A stretch of DNA of 64,000 nt from Streptomyces sp. NRRL WC-3742 (GTDB lineage: Bacteria; Actinomycetota; Actinomycetes; Streptomycetales; Streptomycetaceae). The translations under genes were made by a program, and so were the position numbers. Shown here in pieces: positions 35,292 to 44,218 of this stretch. Under the pieces are notes generated by a model that was given only the letters and a program-made list of their open reading frames with translations, was not told the origin of the DNA and searched no databases. Location: NCBI RefSeq assembly GCF_000720635.1, contig NZ_JOCF01000022.1, positions 1 through 64,000 of the forward strand. Direction: 5' to 3'. The first letter of the stretch is position 1. Each line of letters begins with the position of its first letter.

Positions 35292-35317
35292 AGGCCCCCG
35301 CCCTCGGGCGGGGGCCT
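35292..35317. terminator. Bidirectional terminator between glmS and the glutaminase gene
   Basis: The arms AGGCCCCCGCCC (35292-35303) and GGGCGGGGGCCT (35306-35317) are perfect complements between two convergent genes. Confidence 0.88.
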
Positions 35318-35324
35318 ATCGGCG

Positions 35325-36254
35325 TCAGAACACCGAGTAGCCGGAGAGCGTCGTCAGCGAGTCCAGCGCGGCGACCGCGGCCACCGAGTTGCCGGCCCGG
35401 TCCAGCCGCGGGCCCCAGGCGCACACCGCCGCCCGGCCCGGGATTATCGCCAGGATGCCGCCGCCCACCCCGCTCTTGCCGGGCAGCCCGACCCGGTAGG
35501 CGAACTCGCCCGCCGCGTCGTAGGTGCCGCAGGTCAGCAGCACGGAGTTGACGCGCTTCGCCTCGCTGCGCGTCATCAGCCGGCTGCCGTCCGTCCGGAC
35601 GCCGTAGCGGGCCAGGAACGAGCCGGCCAGCACCAGGTCCCGGCAGCTGGTGGCGATGGCGCAGTGCGCGTAGTAGTGCTCCAGCACGTCCTCGACGGGG
35701 TTGCGCAGGTTGTCGTGGCTGGCGATGAAGTGCGCGAGCGCCGCGTTGCGGTGGCCGTGCGCGGCCTCGGAGGCGGCGACCGCCGCGTCGGTGTCCAGCT
35801 GGTCGTTGCCGGACTCCCGGCGCAGGAACTCCCGTACGGCCCCGGCCGCGTCGCCCGTCAGGCTCAGCAGACGGTCGGTCACCACCAGGGCGCCCGCGTT
35901 GATGAACGGGTTGCGCGGGATGCCGTGCTCGCTCTCCAGCTGCACCAGGGAGTTGAACGGGTTGCCGGAGGGCTCGCGGCCCACGCCCCGCCAGAGCTCG
36001 TCGCCGCCGTGGGAGAGGGCGAGCGCGAGGGTGAACAGCTTGGAGATGCTCTGGACGGAGAACGGGCGCCGCCAGTCGCCGACGCCGTACAGCTCGCCGT
36101 CGACCGTCGCGACGGCCATGCCGAAGGACTCCGGGTCGGCCTCGGCCAGGGCCGGGATGTAGTCGGCGACGCGGCCCTGGCCGGCGGTCGCCCGCGCGGC
36201 CGCCTCGGCGGCCTCCAGCAGGCGCGGGAAGTCCAGGGTGTGTGCCGCGTCCAA
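35325..36254 (-). CDS. glsA: Glutaminase
   Basis: A 309-residue serine-dependent beta-lactamase-fold glutaminase that hydrolyses glutamine to glutamate and ammonia. The catalytic SxxK is in FSVQSISKLF; family motifs NPFINAGA and GKSGVGGGI are present. The TTG at 36254 is chosen because it is preceded by GAGGAGGACCG and yields the usual family length near 308; the frame remains open 87 codons upstream but that part is Arg/Pro-rich and non-coding in character. It is convergent with glmS, 8 bp from a shared terminator. Confidence 0.92.
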   Translation of the reverse strand: MDAAHTLDFPRLLEAAEAAARATAGQGRVADYIPALAEADPESFGMAVATVDGELYGVGDWRRPFSVQSISKLFTLALALSHGGDELWRGVGREPSGNPFNSLVQLESEHGIPRNPFINAGALVVTDRLLSLTGDAAGAVREFLRRESGNDQLDTDAAVAASEAAHGHRNAALAHFIASHDNLRNPVEDVLEHYYAHCAIATSCRDLVLAGSFLARYGVRTDGSRLMTRSEAKRVNSVLLTCGTYDAAGEFAYRVGLPGKSGVGGGILAIIPGRAAVCAWGPRLDRAGNSVAAVAALDSLTTLSGYSVF

Positions 36255-36370
36255 CGGTCCTCCTCGAATTCGGTGTCCGGTCCGTGTGCCCGGTCGGGTG
36301 TGTCCGGCCAGGTGTGTCCGGTCCGAGAGGATTATGCCGTCCGCGCTGGTCAGCGGCGTGGGTGCCCGGG

Positions 36371-37060
36371 CTACGGCGCGCTGGTCGGGGCCTGGACGGG
36401 CGGACCGGTCAGCAGGGAGCCGGTCTCGGAGTAGGGCCAGCCGTTGGGGACGCAGCCGTGCAGGCCCTTGATCTGCTGCATCATCACCGGCGCGGGGGCG
36501 CCCGGGCCCGGGCACTCCACGTGGCCGTTGCCGAGGACGTGGCCGACCTCGTGGTTGATCGCCAGGGCGTGGTACAGCTCCGGCCTGCCGGCGTAGAACT
36601 CCGACAGCTCCGTCCAGCGCTTGAGGTTGATCACCACCTGCTTGTTCACCCCGCAGTTCACCCAGCCGCCGGTGTCCAGGCCGTACTGGCCGCAGATGCG
36701 GTCGGTGGACTTCGGGGTCGCCAGGTAGACGGTGAAGTCCACGGGGTCGGCGGCCACCCGCTGGAAGGACACCTGGCCGTCCGCCGCCCAGCCCTGCCGG
36801 ACGTTGCCGAGGACGGCGTCCACCTCAGCGGCGAACTGCTCGGGGCGCTCGGCGATGCCGTTCTCCACCCGCACCTTGTAGCGGTAGAGGTGCTCGCCGG
36901 TGCCGACCCGGGCGGTGCCGCCCGGGGCCGTGGTGAAGGCGAGCTCGGCCGGCTTCTTCGGCTGCCAGGGGTGCCACCACAGCAGGGCGGCGGTGGCCGC
37001 GGTGATGACGAGGAGGGCGACGAGGGCGAGTTGGGCGCGCCTGGGTATGACGCCCTTCAT
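36371..37060 (-). CDS. DUF3152 membrane-anchored metallopeptidase-like protein
   Basis: A 229-residue protein with an N-terminal transmembrane anchor (LALVALLVITAATAALLWW) and an extracytoplasmic DUF3152 domain. NHEVGHVLGNGHVEC fits the metzincin zinc motif HExxHxxGxxH exactly, and VMMQQIKG gives a nearby Met in the place of a Met-turn. Two cysteine pairs (ICGQ/NCGV and ECPG/HGCV) probably form disulfides. A zinc protease outside the membrane is likely; no substrate is known. The ATG at 37060 lacks a ribosome-binding site; an upstream in-frame start at 37144 is less likely. Confidence 0.8.
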   Translation of the reverse strand: MKGVIPRRAQLALVALLVITAATAALLWWHPWQPKKPAELAFTTAPGGTARVGTGEHLYRYKVRVENGIAERPEQFAAEVDAVLGNVRQGWAADGQVSFQRVAADPVDFTVYLATPKSTDRICGQYGLDTGGWVNCGVNKQVVINLKRWTELSEFYAGRPELYHALAINHEVGHVLGNGHVECPGPGAPAPVMMQQIKGLHGCVPNGWPYSETGSLLTGPPVQAPTSAP

Positions 37061-37192
37061 CGGGGAAAAGCCATTCTCGGTGCTCCTGTCCGTTCGTGTG
37101 TGGTCTACACGGGACACAACGGTCAGGAGGGGCGGGGCGTTCAATTACGGTCGATATCCGGTCATGCGTCGGGCGTCGGACGGCGGGCCCCG

Positions 37193-37209
37193 GTGGTTCC
37201 CGGAACCAC
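37193..37209. promoter_or_regulatory. 8-bp inverted repeat upstream of the copper chaperone gene
   Basis: GTGGTTCC-C-GGAACCAC is a perfect inverted repeat, 127 bp before the CopZ-like start and in the divergent gap with the DUF3152 gene. It may be an operator; it does not match the CsoR consensus. Confidence 0.4.
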
Positions 37210-37335
37210 TCGAAGGTGCCACCCGTGCGGCGTGTCCCTCGGATCGGGCGCCGGAATCCGGTCTCGTGGTGCCCGCCGGCCCGCCCGTTCACGGGCCGGC
37301 GTCCCACGTCGCACCACCGCATCGGAGGCACCGTC

Positions 37336-37554
37336 ATGTCCGTCACCACCACTGTCCTCGCGGTCGAGGGCATGAGCTGCGGCCACTGCGAGAAGACCGT
37401 CAGCACGGGCCTGTCCGCCCTCCCGGGCGTCACCGGCGTCACCGCGGACGCGCCGAGCGGACGGGTCACCGTCGCCTCGGCGCGTCCGCTGGACGACGCG
37501 GTGCTCCGGGGGGTGGTGGACGGCGCCGGGTTCACCTTCGTCGGGCGGATCTGA
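37336..37554 (+). CDS. CopZ-like heavy-metal-associated (HMA) protein
   Basis: A 72-residue single HMA domain. The metal-binding motif GMSCGHC (M-x-C-x-x-C) lies in the first loop and the fold pattern beta-alpha-beta-beta-alpha-beta is complete. Such proteins carry Cu(I) in the cytosol and hand it to a P-type ATPase or CsoR. The ATG at 37336 follows GGAGGCACCGTC. No copper ATPase is adjacent, and the only copper-related genes in the window are the distant CopD-like protein and the type-3 copper oxidase pair. Confidence 0.9.
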   Translation: MSVTTTVLAVEGMSCGHCEKTVSTGLSALPGVTGVTADAPSGRVTVASARPLDDAVLRGVVDGAGFTFVGRI

Positions 37555-37572
37555 GGAACCCGGCGGCCGGGG

Positions 37573-38118
37573 TCAGCCCATGGACCGCTGGCCGTCCAGG
37601 GACTCCCGGATGATGTCCGCGTGGCCGGCGTGGTGGGCCGTCTCGCCGACGATGTGCATCAGCACCCGGCGCGCCGACCAGCGGGCGCCCGCCTCGAACC
37701 AGGGCGCCTGCGGCAGCGGCTGGGTGGCGTCCAGGTCGGGCAGGGTGGCCACCAGCTCGTCCGTCCGGGCCGCCACCTCGGCGTACGTCTCGAGCGCGCC
37801 GGCCAGGGTGTCGCCCGGCAGCATCCGGAACTCGTCGGCCCGGCGGGCGAGGTCCTCCTCCGTCCAGGAGCTGAAGTCCGGCATCCCGGACGGGCCCTGG
37901 AGGATGAAGTCCACCCACACCCGCTCGACCGAGGCCACGTGCTTGACCAGGCCGCCCAGGCAGAGCGCGCTGGCCGTGGTCCGCAGGCCGGCCTGCTCGT
38001 CGGTGAGGCCCCGGGTGGTGAAGCGCAGGAAGTGCCGCTGCTTGCCCAGCGCGACGATGAGGTCGGCGCGCTCGCCGGTGACGGGGGTGCTGGTGGCGGG
38101 GGCGGTGACGGTGGTCAT
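37573..38118 (-). CDS. DinB/DUF664 family protein
   Basis: A 181-residue four-helix DinB-like protein. Metal ligands of the family are visible as His in LVKHVASVERVW, and HIVGETAHHAGHADIIRE, the C-terminal motif of the DUF664 branch. Members include mycothiol- or bacillithiol-dependent S-transferases and many uncharacterised enzymes. The ATG at 38118 is followed by a threonine-rich start. The gene is divergent, 99 bp apart, from a WYL-domain regulator, which probably controls it; this pairing is common in streptomycetes. Confidence 0.85.
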   Translation of the reverse strand: MTTVTAPATSTPVTGERADLIVALGKQRHFLRFTTRGLTDEQAGLRTTASALCLGGLVKHVASVERVWVDFILQGPSGMPDFSSWTEEDLARRADEFRMLPGDTLAGALETYAEVAARTDELVATLPDLDATQPLPQAPWFEAGARWSARRVLMHIVGETAHHAGHADIIRESLDGQRSMG

Positions 38119-38217
38119 GAACGTGCCTCTCGTACGGGTGGGACTCCTTGGTACGAGACCCACGCTATGGCGCCAAGCGGCCACTTCCTGACCTGAATTC
38201 CGGCGACAATCAGGGAC

Positions 38218-39258
38218 ATGGCGAACACCAGCACCAGGACCCTGCGACTGCTCTCGCTGCTCCAGACCCACAGGTACTGGCCGGGCGAGGAGCTCGCCTC
38301 CCGGCTCGGCGTCTCCGTGCGCACCCTGCGCCGCGACATCGACCGGCTGCGCGAACTCGGCTACCCCGTCGAGGCCCACCGCGGCGTCGACGGCGGCTAC
38401 CAGCTCGCCGCCGGGGCGGCGCTGCCGCCGCTGGTGATCGACGACGAGGAGGCGGTCGCCCTCGCCGTCGGGCTCCAGGCGGCGGCGGAGAGCCCCGTCG
38501 AGGGCATCGCGGAGGCGTCGGTGCGGGTGCTCGCCAAGGTCGTCCAGGTCATGCCGGGCCGGCTGCGCCGCCGGGTCGAGGCGCTGCGCGCGATGACCGT
38601 GCCCGTCGACTGGGGCCGCACCGGCGCCACCCGGGTCGACCCGGACGCGCTGACGGTCGTCGCGCTGGCCTGCCGCGACGACGAGCGGCTGACCTTCGGG
38701 TACGTGTCCGCGGACGGGCGCCGCACCGAGCGGCACGTCGAACCCCACCGGCTGGTCTGCCTCGACCGGCGCTGGTACCTCGTCGCCTACGACCTCGGCC
38801 GCTCCGACTGGCGCAGCTTCCGCCTCGACCGCCTCGCCGCCCCCGAACGCACCGGCTCCCGCTTCTCCCCCCGCCCCCTCCTCGCCGTCGACGCCGCGGA
38901 GTTCGTCCGCGCGGGCCTCAGCGGCATACCCCGCTCCTACGAGGTGGAGGCGGTCATCGAGGCCCCCGCCGACCGCGTCCGCGCCCACGTCGACCGCTGG
39001 GGCACCGTCGAGCCCCTCACCCCCGCCCGCTGCCGCCTGCGCATGGCCGCCGACTCCCTCGACTGGCCCGCCATGGCCCTCGGCTCCCTCGGCGCCGAGT
39101 TCCACGTCGTCCACCCGCCCGAACTGCGCGCCCTCCTCGCCGACTGGAGCACGCGCTTCGCCCGCGCGGCGGCGTCAGGGACGCCGTCAAGGACGGCGTC
39201 AGGGACGCCGTCAAGGACGGCGTCAGGGGCGGGATCAGTGGAAGAAGAAGTCGGGTAG
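38218..39258 (+). CDS. HTH/WYL-domain transcriptional regulator (YafY-like)
   Basis: A 346-residue regulator. Residues 5-60 form a DeoR-like winged helix (SRLGVSVRTLRRDIDRLRELG); a WYL domain follows in the centre (LVCLDRRWYLVAYD). The C-terminal WCX extension ends near residue 315, after which come two exact 8-residue repeats (ASGTPSRT) and an acidic end, encoded by a tandem 24-bp repeat. The ATG at 38218 has no strong ribosome-binding site. Likely target: the divergent DinB gene. The stop overlaps the 3' end of the next, convergent gene by 24 bp. Confidence 0.88.
   Translation: MANTSTRTLRLLSLLQTHRYWPGEELASRLGVSVRTLRRDIDRLRELGYPVEAHRGVDGGYQLAAGAALPPLVIDDEEAVALAVGLQAAAESPVEGIAEASVRVLAKVVQVMPGRLRRRVEALRAMTVPVDWGRTGATRVDPDALTVVALACRDDERLTFGYVSADGRRTERHVEPHRLVCLDRRWYLVAYDLGRSDWRSFRLDRLAAPERTGSRFSPRPLLAVDAAEFVRAGLSGIPRSYEVEAVIEAPADRVRAHVDRWGTVEPLTPARCRLRMAADSLDWPAMALGSLGAEFHVVHPPELRALLADWSTRFARAAASGTPSRTASGTPSRTASGAGSVEEEVG
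39171..39232. repeat. 24-bp tandem repeat at the regulator's 3' end
   Basis: Two full copies of a 24-bp unit starting GGCGTCAGGGACGCCGTCAA (39171 and 39195) and a partial third extend the WYL regulator by in-frame ASGTPSRT blocks. Confidence 0.88.
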
Positions 39259-39894
39259 TTCGGCGACGGGCGGGAGCGGCCGGTCCGCCGGGAGGGGGCG
39301 GATCTGGACGTAGAGCTGCTCGAACTGCGAGTACGAATGGTTGGACATGCCGAGGGCGACGGTCAGGACGTTGCCGCCCCGGCGCCAGACGCGGTACGGC
39401 CAGCGGCGGCAGGACCGTGGATGGAAGTCGCGGACGAGGTCGTGGTCCGGTGGGCCGATCAGCCGGGTGAACCGGTCGACGACGGCCTCGAGTTCGGCCT
39501 CGAACGTGCCGGCCGGCGGGTCGATCAGCCGTTGCCAGCCGGGGAGCTGCGCCCAGATGTCGTACGTCTCGTCGGGCTCCTCGTCGGGATCCAGGAAGTA
39601 CTGGTGGGCGAAGGGCAGGGCGATGCCGACGTCAGTGTCCACGAGGTGGTCACCGGGCGTGTAGGCCGACTCGTTGTAGTCGCCGTGGTACTCGCCGGTC
39701 GAGCGCCAGCCGGCCTCGGCCATCGCCCGTTCGACGGCGTCCGCGTCGTCCAGGTCGAGGTCCATCATGGCGACGATCTGCGCGGCCAGTTCGGTGCTGA
39801 CGGGGCAGAGGTCGATGATCCACGGGCTGTCGTCCTCGTCGTCGACCTCGTCGATCTCGTTGTCGACCTCGTTGTCAAAGGACTGCTCCGACAC
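39235..39894 (-). CDS. Acidic protein of unknown function
   Basis: A 219-residue soluble protein with a very acidic N-terminus (FDNEVDNEIDEVDDEDD) and several conserved-looking aromatic segments (PFAHQYFLDPDEEPDETYD, RSCRRWPYRVWRRGGNVLT). It has no signal peptide or helix for the membrane. It resembles the large class of streptomycete proteins encoded near contact or immunity loci, but I recognise no family. The GTG at 39894 is chosen for GGAG 10 bases upstream; a GTG at 39903 overlaps that site. It ends inside the repeat-bearing tail of the convergent regulator gene. Confidence 0.75.
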   Translation of the reverse strand: MSEQSFDNEVDNEIDEVDDEDDSPWIIDLCPVSTELAAQIVAMMDLDLDDADAVERAMAEAGWRSTGEYHGDYNESAYTPGDHLVDTDVGIALPFAHQYFLDPDEEPDETYDIWAQLPGWQRLIDPPAGTFEAELEAVVDRFTRLIGPPDHDLVRDFHPRSCRRWPYRVWRRGGNVLTVALGMSNHSYSQFEQLYVQIRPLPADRPLPPVAELPDFFFH

Positions 39895-40022
39895 GGGTGT
39901 CACTCCTGGTTCCGTTCGACGTCTTCCTTGCGTTCGGAGCCTACGGCGGTGGTGGCGAGGATGGTGTGGCCCATGGTGAAACCGCCGCCCCGCCGGCGTC
40001 CTGCGGCGCCGCGCGGGCCGAG

Positions 40023-40862
40023 TCAGCGCGTCGGCCAGGCGCGGGCGTCGGCGGCCAGCCAGGGCTCGCGGGCGGCGGTGACCGGGGTGGTGCCGGTGAA
40101 CGCGCGGACGTCGTGGTGGAGGTGGGACTGGTCGGCGTAGCCGGTGTCCGCGGCGACCTGGGTGGGGGTGGCGCCGCGGGCGAGGCGGTGGACGGCGTGG
40201 TCGAAGCGGACGAGCATGGCGGCGCGCTTGGGCGTCAGGCCGATCTGGGAGCCGAAGCGGGACCAGGTGCGCTGGCGGGTCCAGCCGAGGTGGGCGGCCA
40301 GGTCGTCGACGCGGGTGCGGCCGTGGTCGGCGGTGATCCGGCGCCAGGCCCAGGCGACCTCGGGCTCCACGTCCCGGCCGATGCGGAGGCGGGCGGTCAG
40401 CTCGGCCTCGACCAGGTCGAAGCGCTCCGGCCAGGTCCGGGCGTGGTGGAGGCGCTCGCGCAGGCGGGTCACGGCCGGGCCCCACAGGTCGTCGAGCGCG
40501 AGGACGCTGCCGCGCAACTCCGAGAGCGGGAGCCCGAGTACGGGGTGCGCGACGAGCGGGGAGAGCCGGATCTGCACGCACGCCACGTCCTCGGCAGACA
40601 CCTCGAAGGCGCTGAAGCCGAGCCCGGCGGTGAGGCTCTCCGACCGCACCCGCCCCTGCGCGCCGTGGAGCTCGAACGGGCGGCCGCCGAACTCGACGGC
40701 GAGGGTGACGGCCGGGTGGGGGATGGCCCGCAGGCCCGGCGGGCCGCCGCCGCCGCGGATGCGGAAGCCGGCCATGGAGACGCCGGGTGTCGCCGCGGGC
40801 CGTGAGGGCCGGGCGATCTCCCAGGTGGCGGTGGAGTCGGCGGTCAGGGGAGCAGGGTGCAC
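40023..40862 (-). CDS. AraC-family transcriptional regulator
   Basis: A 279-residue regulator with a 150-residue N-terminal sensing domain and a C-terminal AraC double helix-turn-helix. The DNA-binding part reads VDDLAAHLGWTRQRTWSRF and, in the second motif, PTQVAADTGYADQSHLHHDVRAFTG split by a linker, with the family FTG-x-TP ending. The GTG at 40862 is chosen from the divergent layout. It is 124 bp from an alpha/beta hydrolase gene on the other strand, a likely target. The effector is unknown. Confidence 0.87.
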   Translation of the reverse strand: MHPAPLTADSTATWEIARPSRPAATPGVSMAGFRIRGGGGPPGLRAIPHPAVTLAVEFGGRPFELHGAQGRVRSESLTAGLGFSAFEVSAEDVACVQIRLSPLVAHPVLGLPLSELRGSVLALDDLWGPAVTRLRERLHHARTWPERFDLVEAELTARLRIGRDVEPEVAWAWRRITADHGRTRVDDLAAHLGWTRQRTWSRFGSQIGLTPKRAAMLVRFDHAVHRLARGATPTQVAADTGYADQSHLHHDVRAFTGTTPVTAAREPWLAADARAWPTR

Positions 40863-40986
40863 GGCTCGACCGTACGGGCGGACGGGCCTTGTGATCAACG
40901 GGCGTGCGGGGCACGACATTTCTCCAAGACGGGGGGTGGGCGGCGGCCGGAGAGTGGTGCACCTCGAGTCGACGGATGGAGGAGCA

Positions 40987-41937
40987 GTGGACCGGAAGAC
41001 GCGTACGCCGAAGGTGGCGCGCAGGAGGCGGTGGTGGATCGCGCTGGCGGCCGCCGGGCTGGTGGCCGTCCTGCTGGCGGTGAACACGGCGGTCGTGCTG
41101 AGCGGGACGGCGGAAGCCTCCGGCGAGCAGATCGTGCGCCTGCCCGGCGGGGACATCCACGTGGTGCAGGACGGGCCCCCCGACGCGCCGACGGTCGTGC
41201 TGCTGCACGGGCTCGGCGGGTCGACGGCCTGGTGGGAACCGGTCCTGCCCTCGCTGCGGGACCTGCACGTGGTGCGCGTGGACCTGCTCGGGCACGGCGG
41301 CTCGGCGAAGCCGACGGGCGGGTACGGCATGGCGGAACAGGCACGCAGGGTCGGGGCGGTGCTCGACCGCCTCGGAGTTCGGCGGGCCACGGTCGTCGGG
41401 CACTCCACCGGCGGGTGCGTCGCGACCTCGCTGGCCGAGCAGCGCCGTGACCTGGTCGCGGCGGTCGCCCTGGTCGACACCGGGCCGCGCCTCGACGCGT
41501 ACCGAGCCGACAGCTTCGTCGGCGACCTGGTGTCCACCCCGGTGGTGGGCCAACTCCTGTGGCGGCTACGGACGGACGGCACGATCCGCGACGCGCTCGG
41601 CAGCGCGTTCACGCGCAAGGTGCAGATCCCGGACCGGATCGTCGACGACATCCGGGGCATGACGTACCGCAGCCTCACCGGCACCGACGAGGCGTCGACC
41701 GCTTACACGAAGGAGCGGCCGATCCCGGACCGGCTGGCCGGGCTCGGGCTGCCGACCCTGGTCCTCTTCGGCTCCCAGGACCACCGCTGGGACCCGGCCT
41801 CCGCCCAGGACTACCGCAAGGTCCCGGGCGCCCGCATCGAGATCCTGGACGGGGTCGGCCACACCCCGATGTTCGAGGAGCCCGGCGCCACGGGCGCCCT
41901 GCTCCACGGCTTCGCCACGGCGGTTGGGACGCCCTAG
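40987..41937 (+). CDS. Membrane-anchored or secreted alpha/beta hydrolase
   Basis: A 316-residue hydrolase. A basic start and one hydrophobic helix (WWIALAAAGLVAVLLAVNTAVV) anchor or export it; the hydrolase domain has VVLLHGLGGST, nucleophile elbow VVGHSTGGCVA, and a late GVGHTPMFEEP with the catalytic His. The GTG at 40987 follows TGGAGGAGCA. It is divergent from an AraC regulator. Its stop overlaps that of the convergent DUF4389 gene by 4 bp. The substrate is unknown. Confidence 0.85.
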   Translation: MDRKTRTPKVARRRRWWIALAAAGLVAVLLAVNTAVVLSGTAEASGEQIVRLPGGDIHVVQDGPPDAPTVVLLHGLGGSTAWWEPVLPSLRDLHVVRVDLLGHGGSAKPTGGYGMAEQARRVGAVLDRLGVRRATVVGHSTGGCVATSLAEQRRDLVAAVALVDTGPRLDAYRADSFVGDLVSTPVVGQLLWRLRTDGTIRDALGSAFTRKVQIPDRIVDDIRGMTYRSLTGTDEASTAYTKERPIPDRLAGLGLPTLVLFGSQDHRWDPASAQDYRKVPGARIEILDGVGHTPMFEEPGATGALLHGFATAVGTP

Positions 41938-42731
41938 AGGCCCGGCACGAGCGGTGCGAGGACGTGCTGGGCCGGGCCGACGCCGCCGTCGTTGTCGTCG
42001 TCGGAGTTCACCGAGGCGGTGACCGAGCCCGTCGCCCAGGAGACCAGGCCGAGGAGCAGGAAGACGACGAGCAGGCCCCGCCCGGCGCCGCTCAGGACCA
42101 GCGGGCGGGTGGCCGACACCGGCCCCTCGCTGCCCGGTTCGTCGCCGAACAGGCGCTTGGGGTAGGCGGAGGAGAGCATCAGCAGGTACGCCGTGCAGCG
42201 CATCCGGAAGCGCAGGATCGCCGTCGTCGCCTCGTACAGCGGCTGCGGCATCCGGCCGAGGACCAGCACGATCAGCCAGAGGACGAACGAGACCATCCAC
42301 CAGCCCGCGAAGGCCAGCCCCTGCACGACGGAGGCCGGGATGACCAGGAAGATGCGGAACAGGACGGCGAGCCGGTTCAGTTGCCCCGGGCGCAGCTCGA
42401 CCTGGACGGGGTGCTCGGGGGCCTGGAACCGGAACGGCGGGTAGCGGTCCACGGTGAGCAGCAGGTACGCGGTGACGCGCGTCTCGTACGGGACGTACGA
42501 GCCGAGGTAGTCCGCCACCAGGTTCGGCAGGCGGCCGAGCACCAGGGCCGCGAACCAGCCGATGACCGTGAGGACGAACGCCACCACCGACAGCACCCAC
42601 ACCACCACGAACTGCGGGATCAGCAGCAGCGCGCGCAGCAGCACCGTCCAGCGGCTCTGCGGTCCGGGCGCCGGCATGTCGAGCACCGGGAGCCACTCAC
42701 GGCTGACAGGGGCGGGGGGAGCCTGCCACAT
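41934..42731 (-). CDS. DUF4389 membrane protein
   Basis: A 265-residue membrane protein with two DUF4389 halves, each of two helices followed by an amphipathic segment: LLRALLLIPQFVVVWVL with TAYLLLTVDRYPPF, then LAVLFRIFLVIPASVVQG with TAYLLMLSSAYPKR. A fifth helix near the C-terminus precedes an acidic outer stretch (SDDDNDGG). Function is unknown for the family. The ATG at 42731 follows GGAGGCCCGG. It is convergent with and overlaps the alpha/beta hydrolase gene. Confidence 0.85.
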   Translation of the reverse strand: MWQAPPAPVSREWLPVLDMPAPGPQSRWTVLLRALLLIPQFVVVWVLSVVAFVLTVIGWFAALVLGRLPNLVADYLGSYVPYETRVTAYLLLTVDRYPPFRFQAPEHPVQVELRPGQLNRLAVLFRIFLVIPASVVQGLAFAGWWMVSFVLWLIVLVLGRMPQPLYEATTAILRFRMRCTAYLLMLSSAYPKRLFGDEPGSEGPVSATRPLVLSGAGRGLLVVFLLLGLVSWATGSVTASVNSDDDNDGGVGPAQHVLAPLVPGL

Positions 42732-42901
42732 CCGGGCCTCCACGGTCTCGGGGCGGTGTCTGGACGACGGGAACCGGCGCCCGGACGGCGGCCGGGCGTC
42801 CTCCGAAGATCGCAGCACCCCGCCCGCCCCGCGCGCCGTGCTGCGCCGAACGGGCGTGCCGGTGAGGGCGCCAGGCCAGAGCGTGAGGTTGGGGCGCGAG
42901 G

Positions 42902-44211
42902 TCAGGGCGCGATGGCGGCGAGGGTCTCGCGCACCAGGGCGAGGGCCGGGGCGAGGTCGCCCGGCGGGGGCGTGGCGAGGGCCAGGCGCAGCGCGGCCGG
43001 GGGGTGGGGGGTGGTGGCGAAGGCGTCGGCGGTGGAGACCAGGACGCCCCGGGCGGCGAGGAGGGCGGCCGCCTGGTCGGGGCGCTGGTGGGGTTCGAGG
43101 GCGAGCCAGACGGCGTAGGAGGTGGGGTGCGCGGTGAGGGCGAGGCCCGCCAGGGCGCTGCGGGCGATGCGCTGGCGTTCGGCGGCGTCGGCGCGGCGCT
43201 GCTCCTCCAGACGGGCGACGGTGCCGTCCGCGAGCCAGCCGGTGGCGAGGGCGGTGACCAGGGAGGGCGCGCCCCAGGAGGCCGTCCGCAGGGCGCCGGT
43301 GACGGCGCGCAGGTGGCGGCCGGGGACGACGGCGAAGCCGAAGCGCAGGCCGGTGGCGACGTTCTTGGAGAGCCCGGCCACGTAGCAGGTGCGCTCCGGG
43401 GCGAGGGCGTGCAGCGGCGGCGGGGCGCCGGTGTCCAGGAACGCGTACGTGCCGTCCTCGACGAGCGTGACGTCGTGGGCGGCGGCGAGTTCGGCGAGGC
43501 GTCGGCGCCGGGGCAGGTCGAGGACCCAGCCGAGCGGGTTGTGGACGGTCGGGACGGTGTACACCGCCCGGACGGGCCGGGTGCGGCAGAGGCGTTCGAG
43601 GGCGTCGAGGTCCGGGCCGGCGGGGGTGACCGGGACGGGGGCGAGGTCGAGGCCCTGGGCGGCGGCGAGGAGCTTGATCCCGGGGTAGGTGAGCGCGTCG
43701 ACGGCGAGCACGTCGCCGGGGCGAGTGAGGGCGCGCAGGACGCAGTCCAGCGCCTGCTGGGCGCCGTTGGTCAGCAGGACGTGCTCGGGCGCGGTGTCGA
43801 CCCCGCGCTCCAGGAGGTACTTCGCGACCGTCGCCCGGTCGTGGCGGTGGCCGCCCGGCGGCTGCTGGCGCAGCAGGGCCTCGGCGTCCCCGGCGGAGGC
43901 GAGCGCGCGCAGGGCCCGGCGCAGTTCGTCGCCCTGGCCCGGGGAGAGCGGCTGGTTGAAGGAGAGGTCGGCGACGCGGGGCACGGGCAGGGCACGGGAG
44001 GGCTCGAGGCCGTCGAAGCCGGAGCGGACCTTCACGAAGGTGCCGCGCCCCTGCTCCCCGGCGACCAGCCCGGCGGCGGCGAGTTCGGCGTACACCCGGG
44101 TGGCGGTGGCCAGGGCGATCCGGCGTTCGCGGGCGAGGGCGCGGTGGGTGGGCAGCCGGGTGCCGGCGGGGAGGGCGCCGGAGCGGATGGCCCCGGCATA
44201 CTCGTCGACGA
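42902..44211 (-). CDS. MocR/GntR-type PLP aminotransferase-like regulator, 5' end missing
   Basis: At least 435 codons of a MocR regulator: a GntR winged helix (IRSGALPAGTRLPTHRALA) and a fold-I aminotransferase domain with VPTVHNPLG, EDGTYAF and the PLP lysine in YVAGLSKNVATG. The family uses PLP-bound sensing, often for PdxR or GABA control. No start codon exists near the expected N-terminus: the frame continues as an antisense of the crotonase gene. About ten residues are missing where the two genes meet at the palindrome CTCGTCGACGAG (44201-44212). Function is probably lost or depends on a remote start. Confidence 0.75.
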
Positions 44212-44212
44212 G
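44201..44212. other. 12-bp palindrome at a head-to-head gene junction
   Basis: CTCGTCGACGAG is a perfect palindrome. Leftward of it the minus-strand MocR reading begins without a start codon; rightward the plus-strand crotonase reading begins about 45 residues late. It marks the likely breakpoint. Confidence 0.6.
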
Positions 44213-44218
44213 GACGGC

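Noticed and set aside
43004..44218. Plus-strand frame joined upstream of the crotonase
   Set aside because: The extension is the antisense of the MocR gene and has no crotonase features; only the part from about 44219 is homologous in pattern.
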